From Bolinopsis microptera (taxonomy: Eukaryota > Ctenophora > Tentaculata > Lobata > Bolinopsidae): a stretch of DNA of 60,000 nt. The notes under the pieces were generated by a model. That model was given only the letters and a program-made list of their open reading frames with translations. It was not told the DNA's origin and did not search any database. Of the stretch, positions 1 to 11,600 are shown in pieces. Where the stretch lies: assembly GCF_026151205.1 (NCBI RefSeq), contig NC_087073.1, positions 19,002,837 to 19,062,836 of the forward strand, in the 5' to 3' direction. Numbering within the stretch: the first letter of the stretch is position 1; each line of letters begins with the position of its first letter. Made by a program: the position numbers and the translations under genes.

Positions 1-951
1 AACTTCTATGAAGTTACACTGAAGCCCATAAAACTCCTCGTCGAGAATGCTGTTGCAGTTGTCGTCAAACTCTTGTAGTTCTGCATCGCTGTCTACATTG
101 TTGACATCTCGCTTGTTCCAATTATTCCTACACTTGCTACTGATGTGCCCAAGTCCCGAACATTTGTAACATCTCACCTCACATTTATCAGCCTCATGAC
201 CCCTTAAACCACACTTCTTACACTTGGTTTTTGATTTGTTGTTTGAGTCCCGATTTTCCGGCTGATATTGTTTTTTGTCCATTTGAGATGACTCCCCCTT
301 CTTCAGATAAGGGTTATTTACTGTTCTCTTGAATGTTGGATGTTTACTATACTTAACACTGTTCACTGTGGCAGACATACTACCATGCATTCCTTGAGCC
401 TCTTTCTGAGCTTGCTCTCTGTTGAGCGCTTCTCTTATGGCTGTTTCCAGATCCAAATCTGTTTTGACCAACAGTTCCGATACCAGTTTCTCGTCCTTCA
501 GACCGCACAGAATCTGATCTAGCAAAGCTTCGTTATAGTTTGTGCCAAATTCACACTCATTTGCCAGTGACCTTAATCTTGATATAAAGCTGGCTCCAGA
601 CTCATCTGACTGCTGACGTCCACTCCTAAATTTGTGCCTTTGAGCGAATTTAGTAGGTGCCGGTGCCAGGTGGTCCAATAACAACTTCCTCAGTCTAGGA
701 TGGTTCGAGTCAGCTACATTCTCCGGCGCACACAAAGCTTTTAAAAGCTTGAATATTTCAGCATCACATTTAGATATGAACACCGCTACATTCTTTTTTA
801 TGATCAAGGTTCGCTCTGCTGCGTTACTGCTGTCTTCTGCTAGGTCCGGCACTGTCCCCATCCAAGAATTGGCCAGGGCGTGAAAATCAAACCTTTCTAA
901 CCAACTTTTCACGTCCGCCATTAGTGACAGGTTCTCCAACTTGTTTGCCAT
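1..951 (-). CDS. Gag-like protein of an LTR retrotransposon (partial)
   Basis: An open minus-strand frame runs from an ATG at 951 off the left window edge with no stop (over 310 codons). The C-terminal part carries two retroviral-type zinc knuckles of the CX2CX4HX4C form, CKKCGLRGHEADKC and CYKCSGLGHISSKC, encoded around 125-235. Before them lies a retrotransposon-gag-like helical region with an R-rich segment, then a basic, Q/K-rich linker. This arrangement is known from Ty3/Gypsy Gag polyproteins, which package element RNA. Protease and Pol would lie left of position 1. The ATG directly follows a primer-binding-site-like sequence, which supports the start. Gypsy/Mag-type assignment is inference; the knuckles are seen directly. 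Confidence 0.75.
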   Translation of the reverse strand, partial: MANKLENLSLMADVKSWLERFDFHALANSWMGTVPDLAEDSSNAAERTLIIKKNVAVFISKCDAEIFKLLKALCAPENVADSNHPRLRKLLLDHLAPAPTKFAQRHKFRSGRQQSDESGASFISRLRSLANECEFGTNYNEALLDQILCGLKDEKLVSELLVKTDLDLETAIREALNREQAQKEAQGMHGSMSATVNSVKYSKHPTFKRTVNNPYLKKGESSQMDKKQYQPENRDSNNKSKTKCKKCGLRGHEADKCEVRCYKCSGLGHISSKCRNNWNKRDVNNVDSDAELQEFDDNCNSILDEEFYGLQCNFIEV

Positions 952-961
952 CTCGTCGCCA
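952..961 (-). other. Putative tRNA primer-binding site
   Basis: On the minus strand TGGCGACGAG lies two bases after a candidate LTR end (ATATCA) and immediately before the Gag ATG. A PBS starting with TGG is expected because it pairs with the CCA end of a tRNA. Similar TGGCGACGAG boxes are familiar from invertebrate and fish Gypsy elements. The priming tRNA cannot be named from here. Confidence 0.5.
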
Positions 962-963
962 GT

Positions 964-1084
964 TGATATAACAAGGAACAGTCTATTTGGAACTAGCCAT
1001 AAGAGGCTAGGGAAGTTCATTGATTAGTAAATATGATTAGTAAATATAACAATATGAATTATAGTAATAATACAATATATAACA
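964..1084 (-). repeat. Candidate short 5' LTR (about 121 bp)
   Basis: Read on the minus strand this segment starts TGTTATAT and ends TATATCA, the TG...CA signature of an LTR, and is followed by the PBS. It abuts the exact point where the neighbouring LINE ORF1 frame is lost in the middle of a CCHC knuckle, as expected for an insertion boundary. Very short LTRs are known in Mag-type elements. The partner LTR and the target duplication would lie outside the window. Confidence 0.5.
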
Positions 1085-2099
1085 CTTTTGGCATTTATTA
1101 CATCGTTTGATGTAAAAGTGATCATATACCTTGCAGCGGTACAGTCTTATTGATAGGAAATTGTCACGATTTTCTATCAACTTCCGTATGGCATTGCTCA
1201 CTCTAACAGAAGCTTGGAACAGTGGTTTCTCTGTTTGATGATTTCTTTGTTTGCGCACTGAGAGTACAGAGAATGTCTCACCAGAATCAATGAGGGACTT
1301 GATGTCAGGGTAAAGTTTCATAATGGTTTCAAAGAGATCATCAGGTGTGATTTCATCTCTAATCCCTGAGATGGATATCGTAGGCAATTTGTTTATAGGT
1401 TGCTTGAGAGCAGAATGGGGAAATTTTTTGGAGATAGAATTAACTAGCTTTGTTCGATCAGCTTGACTAGATGTAGTGATAACTGTCTCACCTTTCTTGT
1501 TTTCGAAGGTATTATCTACAAAAATGTTATTTTCTGTGATAATAGTTTTTAGGTCAGATAATGGAACTTTTTCTCCTGCATCAGAGACTATTACTGAAGC
1601 TGGGTGTCTCAGTTTTTCTACTCTGTTGCTGTCACACCAGGGATTTTCAATGACGCTACTGTGGACGCCATGTTCAGGGATACTATTAACTGGAGGGAGG
1701 GTCGGTGATGTAGAACTGTTTTCTGCTGCCATACTTAACCCATGAAAAGTGGCAGGATTTAACAAGAGATTTTTTATGGTGACTATGTCAGCATCTAGTT
1801 TTGACATTTTGGTTTCAAGGGTGTGCACATGGGTTTTTAAATCAGCAGCGTTTCTCAGGTTTTCTAATGTAACACAAGAGTCACAATGGAAGAGGAAATT
1901 TCCAAAACGTTTACTTTTCTGTTTTGATTCAGTGTTAGCATTGAAAGATTTCAGTAAGGACGGAGAGCATACATTATCAGTAAAGTTAACACGTCTATTG
2001 TCCTTCATTTCATAACAAGTAGCGTGAAAATTGCTCTTACATTCATAACAGGGGGGGGGGGTGTCACGTCCGTCTATGTCCGCTTGTCTCATAGAATCC

Positions 2100-2330
2100 A
2101 AAAAGGACAGGACATAGGCGGACATAGGCGGACATAGACGGACATAGGCGGACATAGGCGGACATAGGCGGACATTAATGGACACCTAAATGCTAAATAA
2201 AATGTTCAATTTTTGCTGTTATAGGGGGATCATGTTTTTGTCCGTTCGGTACCTCTATATTTTCAAAACGGACAAAAAATAGAGCGGACAAAAACGGACA
2301 AAAATGGACAAAAACGGACAAAAATGGAAA
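2100..2330. repeat. 10-bp period CGGACA arrays
   Basis: At 2110-2180 GGACATAGGC repeats with an exact 10-bp period, about seven units. At 2270-2330 CGGACAAAAA/TGGACAAAAA repeats, again at 10 bp. The shared hexamer CGGACA therefore falls once per helical turn on one face of the DNA. The same hexamer, as TGTCCG, is the core of the 20-bp minisatellites farther right in the element. Confidence 0.8.
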
Positions 2331-2334
2331 TAAC

Positions 2335-4875
2335 ATTTAGATGCTTCTTCCTCCTACTCTTCCTCCTCCTCCCCCTGGGTCTTCCTGATCTTCCTCAGTC
2401 CTCTTCCTCCTCCCCTCCTCAGTCCTCCTCCTACTCCTCCTCCTCGTCCTCAGTCCTCCTCATCAGTCCTCAACAGTCCTCCTCCTCCCCAGTCCTCCTC
2501 CTCCTCCTGAGTCCTCCTCCTGGGTCCTCCTCCTGGGTCCTCCTCCTACTCTTCATTCTCCTCCTCTTCCTCCTCAGTCCTCAGTCCTCCTCCTCCCCAG
2601 TCCTCTCCCAGTCCTCTCCCAGTCCCCCTCCTTCTTCTCCTCCTATTCAGTTCTCCTCCTCCTCCTCCTCAGTTCTCCTCAGTCCTCCTCCTGAGTCCTC
2701 CTCCTCTTCCTTCTGAGTCCTCCTCCTGAGTCCTCCTCCTCCTCCCTCTCAGTCATCCTCCTCAGTCATCCTCCTCAGCCATCCTCCCCAGCCATCCTCC
2801 TCAGCCATCCTCCTCAGTACTCCTCAGTCCTCCTCAGTCTTCCTCCTCGTCCTCAGTCCTCCTCATCAGTCCTCAACAGTTCTCCTCCTCCCCAGTCCTC
2901 CTCCTCCTCCTGGGGCCTTTTCCTGGGTCCTCCTCCTGGGTCCTTCTCCTCCTGGGTCCTCCTCCTCCTGGGTCATCCTTCTCCTCCTCCTCCTCAGTCC
3001 TCTTCCTCCTCTTCCTCCTCCTCCTCCCTCTCAGTCATCCTCCTCAGCCATCCTCCTCAGTCCTCCTCCTTCTCAGTCCTCCTCAGTCCTCCTCCTGAGT
3101 CCTCCTCCTCCTCAGTCATCCTCCTCAGTTCTCCTCCTCCTCCTCCTAGGTCCTCCTTCTGGGTCCTCCTCCTCCTAGGTCCTCCTTCTGGGTCCTCCTC
3201 CTCCTCCTCCTCCTCCTCCCTCTCAGTCATCCTCCTCAGTCATCCTCCTCAGTCATCCTCCTCAGCCATCCTTCTCAGCCATCTTTCTCAGCCATCCTCC
3301 TCAGTACTCTTCAGTACTCTTCAGTACTCTTCAGTCCTTGAAATGTTTGTCCGCTAATGTCCACCAATGTCCGCTAATGTCCACCAATGTCCATCCAAGT
3401 CCGCCAATGTCCGTCCGGGTCCGCCAATGTCCGTCCGAGTCCGCCAATGTCCGTCCGAGTTCTCCAATGTCCGTCCGAGTCCGCCAATGTCCGTCCGTGT
3501 CCGCTAATGTCCCCTCCTACTCCTCAGTCCTCAGTCCTCCTCATCAGTCCTCAACAGTCCTCCTCCTCCTGGGTCCTCCTCCTCCTCCTGAGTCCTCCTC
3601 CTGGGTCCTCCTCCTGGGTCCTCCTCCTCCTCTTCATCCTCCTCCTCTCCTCCTCAGTCCTCAGTCCTCCTCCTCATCCTTCTCCTCAGTCCTCCATCCT
3701 CCTCCTCCTATTCAGTCCTCCTCCTCCTCCTCCTCCTTCTCAGTCCTCCTCCTCCTCCTCCTCCTCTTCCCTCTCAGTCATCCTCCTCAGCCATCCTCCT
3801 CAGTCCTCCTCAGTCCTCCTCAGTCCTCCTCCTCAGTCCTCCTCCTCCTGGGTCCTCCTCCTCCTCTTCATCCTCCTCCTCTTCCTCCTGGGTCCTCAGT
3901 CCTCCTCCTGGGTCCTCCTCCTCATCCTTCTCATCAGTCCTCCTCCTCCCCAGTCCTCTCCCAGTCCCCCTCCTTCTCCTCCTCCTATTCAGTCCTCCTC
4001 CTCCTCCTCCTCCTCAGTTCTCCTCAGTCCTCCTTCTCATTTCTCCTAAGTCCTCCTCCTGAGTCCTCCTCCTCTTCCTTCTGAGTCCTCCTCCTGAGTC
4101 CTCCTCCTCCTCCCTCTCAGTCATCCTCCTAAGTCATCCTCCTCAGCCATCCTCCCCAGCCATCCTCCTCAGCCATCCTCCTCAGTACTCCTCAGTCCTC
4201 CTCAGTCCTCCTCCTTCTCAGTCATCGTCAGTCCTCCTCGTCAGTCCTCCTCAGTCCTCCTCCTCCTCCTGGGTCCTCCTCCTCCTCCTCCTCCTGGGTC
4301 CTCCTGGGTCTTCCTGATCCTCCCCAGTCCTCTTCCTCCTCCCCTCCTCAGTCCTCCTCCTACTCTTCCTCCTCGTCCTCAGTCCTCCTCATCAGTCCTC
4401 AACAGTTCTCCTCCTCCCCAGTCCTCCTCCTCCTCCTGGGGCCTTTTCCTGGGTCCTCCTCCTGGGTCCTTCTCCTCCTGGGTCCTCCTCCTCCTGGGTC
4501 ATCCTTCTCCTCCTCCTCCTCAGTCCTCTTCCTCCTCTTCCTCCTCCTCCCTCTCAGTCATCCTCCTCAGCCATCCTCCTCAGCCATCCTCCTCAGTCCT
4601 CCTCCTTCTCAGTCCTCCTCAGTCCTCCTCCTGAGTCCTCCTCCTCCTCAGTCATCCTCCTCAGTTCTCCTCCTCCTCCTCCTAGGTCCTCCTTCTGGGT
4701 CCTCCTCCTCCTAGGTCCTCCTTATGGGTCCTCCTCCTCCTCCTCCTCCTCCCTCTAAGTCATCCTCCTCAGTCATCCTCCTCAGTCATCCTCCTCAGCC
4801 ATCCTCCTCAGCCATCCTCCTCAGCCATCCTCCTCAGTACTCTTCAGTACTCTTCAGTACTGTTCAGTCCTCAAA
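2335..4875. repeat. Polypyrimidine (TCC/CAG TCC)n array with a 1.5-kb higher-order repeat
   Basis: Nearly pure C/T on the plus strand, built from TCCTCC, TCCTCAG and TGGGTCC blocks, broken only by the 20-bp minisatellite at 3347-3515. Landmarks repeat at an offset of about 1,526 bp (for example GGGGCCTTTTCCTGGG at about 2912 and 4438). The array is therefore a tandem duplication of one long unit. Ser/Pro-rich open frames through it are composition artefacts. Such mirror-type tracts can form triplex DNA (known property; not shown here). Confidence 0.85.
3347..3516. repeat. 20-bp minisatellite, first array
   Basis: Variants of TGTCCGTCCGAGTCCGCCAA repeat about six times after a degenerate lead of TGTCCGCTAA/TGTCCACCAA units, closing the first 1.5-kb higher-order unit. 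Confidence 0.85.
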
Positions 4876-4876
4876 A

Positions 4877-5092
4877 TGTTTGTCCGCTAATGTCCACAAA
4901 TGTCCGCTAATGTCCACCAATGTCCATTCAAGTCCGCCAATGTCCGTCCGGGTCCGCCAATGTCCGTCCGAGTCCGCCAATGTCCGTCCGAGTCCGCCAA
5001 TGTCCGTCCGAGTCCGCCAATGTCCGTCCGAGTCCGCCAATGTCCGTCCGAGTCCGCCAATGTCCGTCCGTGTCCGCTAATGTCCCAAAAAA
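4877..5092. repeat. 20-bp minisatellite, second array
   Basis: Same unit as at 3347-3516, with eight to nine more regular copies, closing the second 1.5-kb higher-order unit. It is expanded relative to the first array. Confidence 0.85.
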
Positions 5093-5379
5093 CACGTCTG
5101 TTGTCTCATAGAATCCAAAAAGGACAGGACATAGGCGGACATAGACGGACATGACACCCCCCCCCCATAACAACATAACACTTCTCCTTTAGTATCGGAC
5201 GAGCAGTTTCTGCAGATTCCATCAGCAGCTAACATACGTAGATCGTTCACAACAATACAAGGGGGCTGGGGGCTGGCACTATCATCATTGTCATTATCAT
5301 TACCATTGTTGTCATGTTGCCCCTGTAAGACATTATTTGAGGAGTCCAGCCCCCCTGAGCTTTGATCGGAGTCTACCAT

Positions 5380-5666
5380 TCTTTTGGGAAGATGGAGACA
5401 GATGAAAAATCTTGTAAGATATGTAACTCAGGAGTTTCGGGGTCCTCAAATTATTTGTTATATAGTAGTGTTGAAAGTATTAAAATACTGGTTTAATTTA
5501 GTTTAACATCAAAATAATATCAATGTAATTTTGCAATTATTTCATTGTTAATTTCTTGTTTCATTGAATTTGCATAACGATTGAAATATAACGCTTGATT
5601 CTCATATGTGTAGGAATTGATTGAATTTTCAAATAAAATTATATTATAACTCTTCTCTTATAGGTT
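5380..5666. other. Spacer between LINE ORF1 start and TADA1
   Basis: AT-rich DNA containing the LINE 5' flank and the TADA1 5' region. No gene is supported. It ends in a pyrimidine-rich acceptor-like stretch (CTCTTCTCTTATAG) three bases before the TADA1 ATG. Confidence 0.5.
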
Positions 5667-8600
5667 ATGACCTTTTCTGATATAAGTTTGGTTCAGCCGA
5701 AAGAAAACCTTGAAAATATTCTTGGATCAAACAGTCAGCGATATTGGAAAACCACCAGACTGTGGTATAAAAATCAGGTACTAGACTGAACAGACTTTCG
5801 GAATAATGTTGTTGTTGTTGTAAAGACCCGTATAGAGCCACCTCTAAGGGCTTTGAGACAGTTTATTAAATATAATAATCAATAATATCGAAAGTCGTTT
5901 CAAAATATTTTCAAACTCAAAGTTGAAATCACACTCACACTAAAAAGATCAATTATTTTGTCAAATAGTAAAAATTTTAAAGAAAACTCTCGACACATTA
6001 CAGTACGTGAGCATGATTAGCATGCCTTTCGTTTTATTTGTACCACTTAAGTCCCAGAACTTTTTATTTCTTAATTCTGCTTGCTATAGTTTGTTATAAT
6101 ATACGGCTATTCTAATTTCTAGAAATTTTCAAGCGTGACAATGAAAATTTTATCGCGAGAATTATCTTTAAGATTTTGTGCATTAAAAAGCCGCGCGGAG
6201 TGGGGTAAGGCTTGCTGTTATCAGCGCTTTGGCAGTGAAAAATATGCTGAGATATGTCAGACCATTAAGCGAACGTTGTTTATTACTGCTCGTTTATTGT
6301 GTGTTTGCTGTCGTCCTATGTTATGTTATGTTATGATATGATGTCATGATTTAGCGATTATTGGTCGCTGTATTACTCAATCATCCCTCATCTATTGGAC
6401 TTCCTCAAACCAGGTACGTTGTGTAGCAGAAATGCTGGCCAGCTGTCCTCTGAGTTAGCTAGTGTTGACTGTTGCTCAAGAAGCACGCGTTTTGCGTTCG
6501 ATTTGTAAATATTTATTGAAAATAAGCTAGGTAGGGACGTGATGTTCTTGTTGGTGTCTGTTAGAGCTAGTAAAGGTCCTTTAAAAAAGATGGATGCTTT
6601 GAAACATTGGTTATTGTACGTATCTAGCCATTCGCTACTGTTCTCATGATTTGAACCATGCGTGGGTATGTTATCTGGAAACAAGTTTCTAATTGATACA
6701 GGTACTGTGTTAGGAAAGTGCTTCATGCGGTGCATAAATGTAAGCGCATTCTTTACGATGATGCCGTGTATTGTCAAAATCTCAAATTTGCAGAATGCTT
6801 CTCTGGTGTGAGCTGGCAATTTGCCGTCTTTGTAAAAGTAATTTACATATCCTGGCATAACCATCCGCATTCCTTGCTTCTGTCTACGGAATAATGTCTC
6901 AATGTGACATTTTGCCGCGAATACCCAGGCTAACGAGCAGTAGTTAACATGTGCCTCAATAAAACTATGGTAGAGTTGTAGTCGCACTTTTAGGGGCAGA
7001 TGTCGTTTTAATTTGAACATGATGCCTATGCACCTACTCATTTTTAATCTTACCGCTGTGATATGTTTACACCATGTTAGTTTCTCATCAATTATAACAC
7101 CCAGAAACCGTGCCTCAGTAACCCGTTCAATGTTTGTTCCAGATATGTTGAGACTTATTTTGGAATAATCTACTTTACGGTTACTGAAGACCATATAGTG
7201 AAACAAATTTTTTTAGTGAAACAAATTTAAAATTTTATCCTTTATTTTACAATCATACTATAATAATATTTATAAGCCTCCGTTTTGAAAGTTTTAAATT
7301 TTAATACATTCACATTTCTATTTAAAATTCAATTTTATGTACAAGTCAATAACTGGCCGCCAAAGCCGCGCATTCTTGAAAACAGGATTAACTTGATTAT
7401 AGTTGTACGACTATGTAAATTTAAAACTATCCGTGGTTTTTTCTTTAAAATAAATAAGTTATAATTTTACCTAAGTCCAAAGCCAGCTTTGAAAAATTTA
7501 CTAATAAATCATAAAATATCGTCAACTTTAAATATTTACAATGCAACAATTCATTAATCTGTAAACACGCGTACTCCAGCCCCTAAACGCATAAATTGTT
7601 ATGCGGCGCACGTATTATTTAATACTGTTTGCTTTCTAATAAATATTGTGCCAATGTGTACGTCTAAATTGTAAACGTTCATGTTTTGTGTAAAGTGAAT
7701 CCAATTGGGACTAGTGACAAGGATAAGGACCCAAGTGCCTGTACGGCTTTTCCGGACCCCTGTGGACCACTACTCTTGAAATCACTCTACAACATTGAAC
7801 ATCTATATCTACTACGTCATTTGGCAATTATTGTCATTAATCTAACTTTCTAATTAATTGCCGAGGGGGAAGAGTAAACGCTTCACATTAAGCGTTATAG
7901 TGGGTCTTCTTCAGGTTTAAAGAAAGCCTGTTGCTACTTACCTAATTCACTAGAAGTGTTGCAATCATAGAGAGCTTACTTTGAATTTCTTCCTCGTTAT
8001 GGCCCGTGACTATGATGTTTGCATCATCGGCGTAAAGTATGAACTTGGCCAGGTCTGAGATTCCGGGGAGGTCGTTTATATAGATGACGAAGAGTAGGGG
8101 GCCCAGAATAGAGCCTTGAGGAATACCATAATTGATCGTCTTGGGACTGGAATCAACCCCGTTGACTGTGACGAACTGATGACGATCGTGAAGATAGGAG
8201 TCGAACCAGCTTAGTGCTATACCTCTAAATCCGTTGTGTTCCAGTTTTTTAAGCAAAATTTTATGTTCAAGTAGGTCGACAGCTTTGGAGTAGTCTAACA
8301 GTAGGAGCACTGCAATTTGTTTCCTGCCAAGGTAATGAAGGATAGAGTTCTGTGCATTAAGAATAGCATGCTCGCATGACATCCCCGGTCTAAAGCCGTA
8401 TTGGCTTTCGAACAGAGAGCCGTTTTTATCAAGAAATTCAATGACTCTAGTGTGCATTAACTTTTCGTAAATTTTTGAGAATGAGCTAAGAAGAGATATG
8501 GGTCTATAGTTAGTGACATCTGTCTTACTACCTCCCTTGTGGATAGGGATTACGCGTGCAGTTTTAAGAGCAGTTGGAAATATGCCCTGTGTAAATGATG

Positions 8601-11600
8601 AGTTTATGATAGTAGAAATCACACCGGTGAACTTGCTATCATGGTTTGCGACTTTCATCGGCCCAATTTTGGTATCCAGTGTTGACTTATTCTTAAATTT
8701 TAGAATCACCTCACTCACCTCAGTTGGTGTTACCGGCCTAAGATACATCGAATTCGATGTTGGGTTCCTAAGATATCTACTAAAACCCCCAGGATCAAAA
8801 GTTTGTCTAGCACTGATCTGTGCTTTAATGTTTGAAGCTATATTTGAAGATTTGAGAAGTAGTTGTTAAATTTTGCTGCAACATCGGTGCCATTGCTGAT
8901 AATAGATCCGTCGTCGCCTTTCAGTTTTATAGAATTTTTTTCTTTCAACTTCCTGTTCAACAGCGTGTTAATCATTTGCCATTGCTTTTTAGAGTTCTCA
9001 CAATGCTCGTCAAAAAATTTCTTATAATATTTTGCTTTAGCTAAGTCAATGTGCTTGTTGCAGAATTTTTCAATTTTTTCATACGCTTCATCACCCTTCA
9101 TCATTGGCCTTGGTTGAAATTTTTAGGTGGTGGAGCTCATGCCTTCGCGCACACGCATCCTCTAGCCAGGGAAGAATCCAAGGTTTTGGATCTCTTCGTT
9201 CATTTTTACGCCGCGGCCTGGATTTGTTCAAGGGGTATGCCTCATCATAATGTTTGGTGTAAATCTCACAAAATTTTTCGTACTGTACTTCACAATTTTC
9301 GTGTAAACTCACTTCACTCCAGTCCTCACTTTCGATCAAACTTTGAAATTTAGCATTGTTAGCTTCGCCAAATCTCCGTGCCTGTTTCATACTTGGTTTT
9401 TTACTTGTAACCCTCCCGCATGGCCCCTCTCTGTCCCCAAGTAGAAGCGTAGTAAGGGTGGCTAGGTGGTCTGATACGTGTAGAGTAAGCACCTGACAAC
9501 TTGCCGTGTTCTTGATGTCATTAGAATACACGTGGTCTATGAGTGTTGCACTGTGGTCTATAATTCTGGTGGGCCTTGAAATCATTTGAACGAAACCGTA
9601 GTTTTCAAAAGTTGCAACAAGGTTCTGACTGTGCACGTCCTTATCGTATTTTATAAGATCAATATTGAAGTCACCCGTGAATAAAATGTGTTTACGTGAG
9701 TGCCTGTCTAGGCTTCTAAGTACATTATCTAGCAGTTTCATGAACTTATCAACATTACGCAATGGTGAGCGGTAAACATTGATTAGTAGCTTGGTCTTGT
9801 TAAAACCTTTGCAGTTGTGGATTTTTATAAATTGGAATTCACCACTTGTTTCTTCCTCACAGCTGAAGTTTGGCCTGTACTGTTCTATTTGCTCCTCTGT
9901 ACATACCTGTCTATTTACGTATAACACCAGTCCACCCCCACGGCCAGATGCACGTGCTGGTTCCTGTATTATCGGCTCATGAAATCCCTCTAGAAGTATG
10001 TCATTAATACCGTTAGGTAGCTTACTTAGAGCGCAGTTTGTTTCATTGAAACTCAGTATATCGTAATTTAGATACGTGTGAATTTCTTCACGGAAATGAG
10101 TTATGTTTTTGTGTAAAGATCGTACGTTTAATGAGAATACCTTTAGTTCATTGGTTTTTGATGGTGAGATATGGACTTGTTGAATGTACTCACATCTTGT
10201 TAGCATTTCACTAAGATCTTTCCAATACATGGAGTCGTGCTCAAGTTCCTCTATTTGGTTACCAATTGAATTTATGAGGCTGGATTTATTGTAAGGGTTG
10301 TAAGTGTGCCGGATTGAGGAGGAGTTATAATCATCATTTAGATCTATACTGCTAGTGCTGTAACCAGGTATGTTTTCTACGCAGCATTTGACGCATCCTA
10401 GCTCATATCTATAACACTTCTTGTGTACTGCTAGTTCACACCAATCACACTCTCTCACATTTCTTGAAGAGTAAGACCAGCCCAGACAACTGTGACATTG
10501 CTGCTTGTATTTTTTTGAAGTATTGTGCGAATCTAAGATACATTCATCGCAGGCTCTTATTGGCAAAATACTACTAAGGCATTCGTAGCAGGTCCAATAA
10601 GTTTTAGCAAGTTCATCGGCTTCTAATTTAGTTAACTTTTCACATTTGTAATGTTTCAATCGTTCGCACAGTGCACAGTAAAGATGAGGGTGGTTCTTTG
10701 GGACCCGTTTTTCACATTTGTCACAGTGGTTTGGCCTGATCTGGTCTACATAACTCGCACATGGTTTCATAGATGAACAATAAGTAAAAGTAAAAGTAAA
10801 AGTAAAAATAAAATGATATGATGTATAGTATTAATATAGCACGTAATCCTATCAGGACTGTTTAGCGAGGACTGCTCAGCCCTGTTTGTAAATCAGCCCG
10901 TGATTTCCTAGTTTCCTGTACCTATACCTTAATACCTCCTGCAGTTAATTACCTCCTGCTGTTCTAACTGTTCTGTTCTTAACTATGAGAAAACTTTACT
11001 TTTACTTCGAAATTATGTAAACACTGTACAGGGTGGGGCGACCGCTAATCTAATGTTAGTCTAATGTTAGTCGTCTACTGTCAGTTGTGTTAGTCGTCTA
11101 CTGTCAGTTGTGTAATGTACAATGTGTAGTGTGTAATGTACAATGTATAAAGAAGAACGCAGCTGTGTGGCGAGGTTTTAAGTTTTTAAGTTTAAGTTTT
11201 TAAGTTTAAAGTTTTTTAAGTTTAATCAAGGACTGTATAACGAAAAATTGAGCTAAGATAAGATAAGATAAGCGATTTTATCGATGTTTATTTTTCCAAA
11301 ATGAAGATGAGAATTAGTTGCTTAGATTTGGTAATTCTTTTGTTTCGTTGCGAGATTGTGGCAAGCATAGAATTAAGTTCTGGGATTAAAAGTGGTATGT
11401 TGTTCAGAATAAAATTTAGCTCATATCTCATGGTATGTTATTCAGAATGATGTTTAGCTCATATCTCATAGTACATGATAATATCTTGTTACAACACTCA
11501 TTTGCAGTAAAACTCTTCAACTATACTAATAAATTGACGGTGTAGTGGCAATGGTCCTTGTCTAAAGCCGAGTGCTAGCAGTATGCAGTGTACCCAGCAG

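Larger units (their letters stand above)
2051..5166. mobile_element. 3.1-kb inverted-repeat element of minisatellites, inserted in a LINE ORF
   Basis: The ends are inverted repeats: ten or eleven G followed by TGTCAYGTCCGTCTATGTCC, with one mismatch between left (2051-2083) and right (5135-5166). Both ends are flanked by ATAACA (2045-2050 and 5167-5172), a 6-bp target duplication, or 7 bp if one C is counted. A 42-bp block beginning TTGTCTCATAGAATCC is repeated in direct orientation just inside each end (2084 and 5101). The interior has no credible gene, only repeats. It looks like a non-autonomous DNA transposon with subterminal binding-site arrays. I do not recognise the superfamily. Confidence 0.65.
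1085..5379 (-). pseudogene. LINE ORF1 (PHD-like finger, coiled coil, RRM-like), twice interrupted
   Basis: The frame starts at ATG 5379 with an acidic Asn/Asp-rich leader and the first cysteine pair (CRNC) of a PHD-like finger. It stops being recognisable at 5167, resumes in the same strand and frame at 2050 with the rest of the finger (CYECKSNFHATCYE, FHCDSC), and continues with a coiled coil, an RRM-like segment and the first half of a CCHC knuckle (CNKCQK) near 1085. ORF1 proteins of CR1/L2/Rex-like LINEs bind element RNA. Two insertions broke the gene: the 2051-5166 element inside the zinc finger and the LTR element inside the knuckle. Leaving out the first insertion with one target copy puts both halves in frame. 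No linked ORF2 is visible; it would lie left of the window. Confidence 0.75.

Noticed and set aside
2324-4084. Ser/Pro-rich open frames in the polypyrimidine array
   Set aside because: Frames are open in several phases simply because C/T-only DNA lacks stops; no start context or domain.
4877-5154. Tandem repeats resembling a CRISPR array, or an Ser/Val/Arg-rich repeat protein
   Set aside because: Units abut without unique spacers and the genome is eukaryotic; it is a minisatellite.
5394-5490. Plus-strand METDEKSCKICNSG frame, possible start of another finger protein
   Set aside because: Only about 35 codons and no continuation or donor in phase with a recognisable exon.
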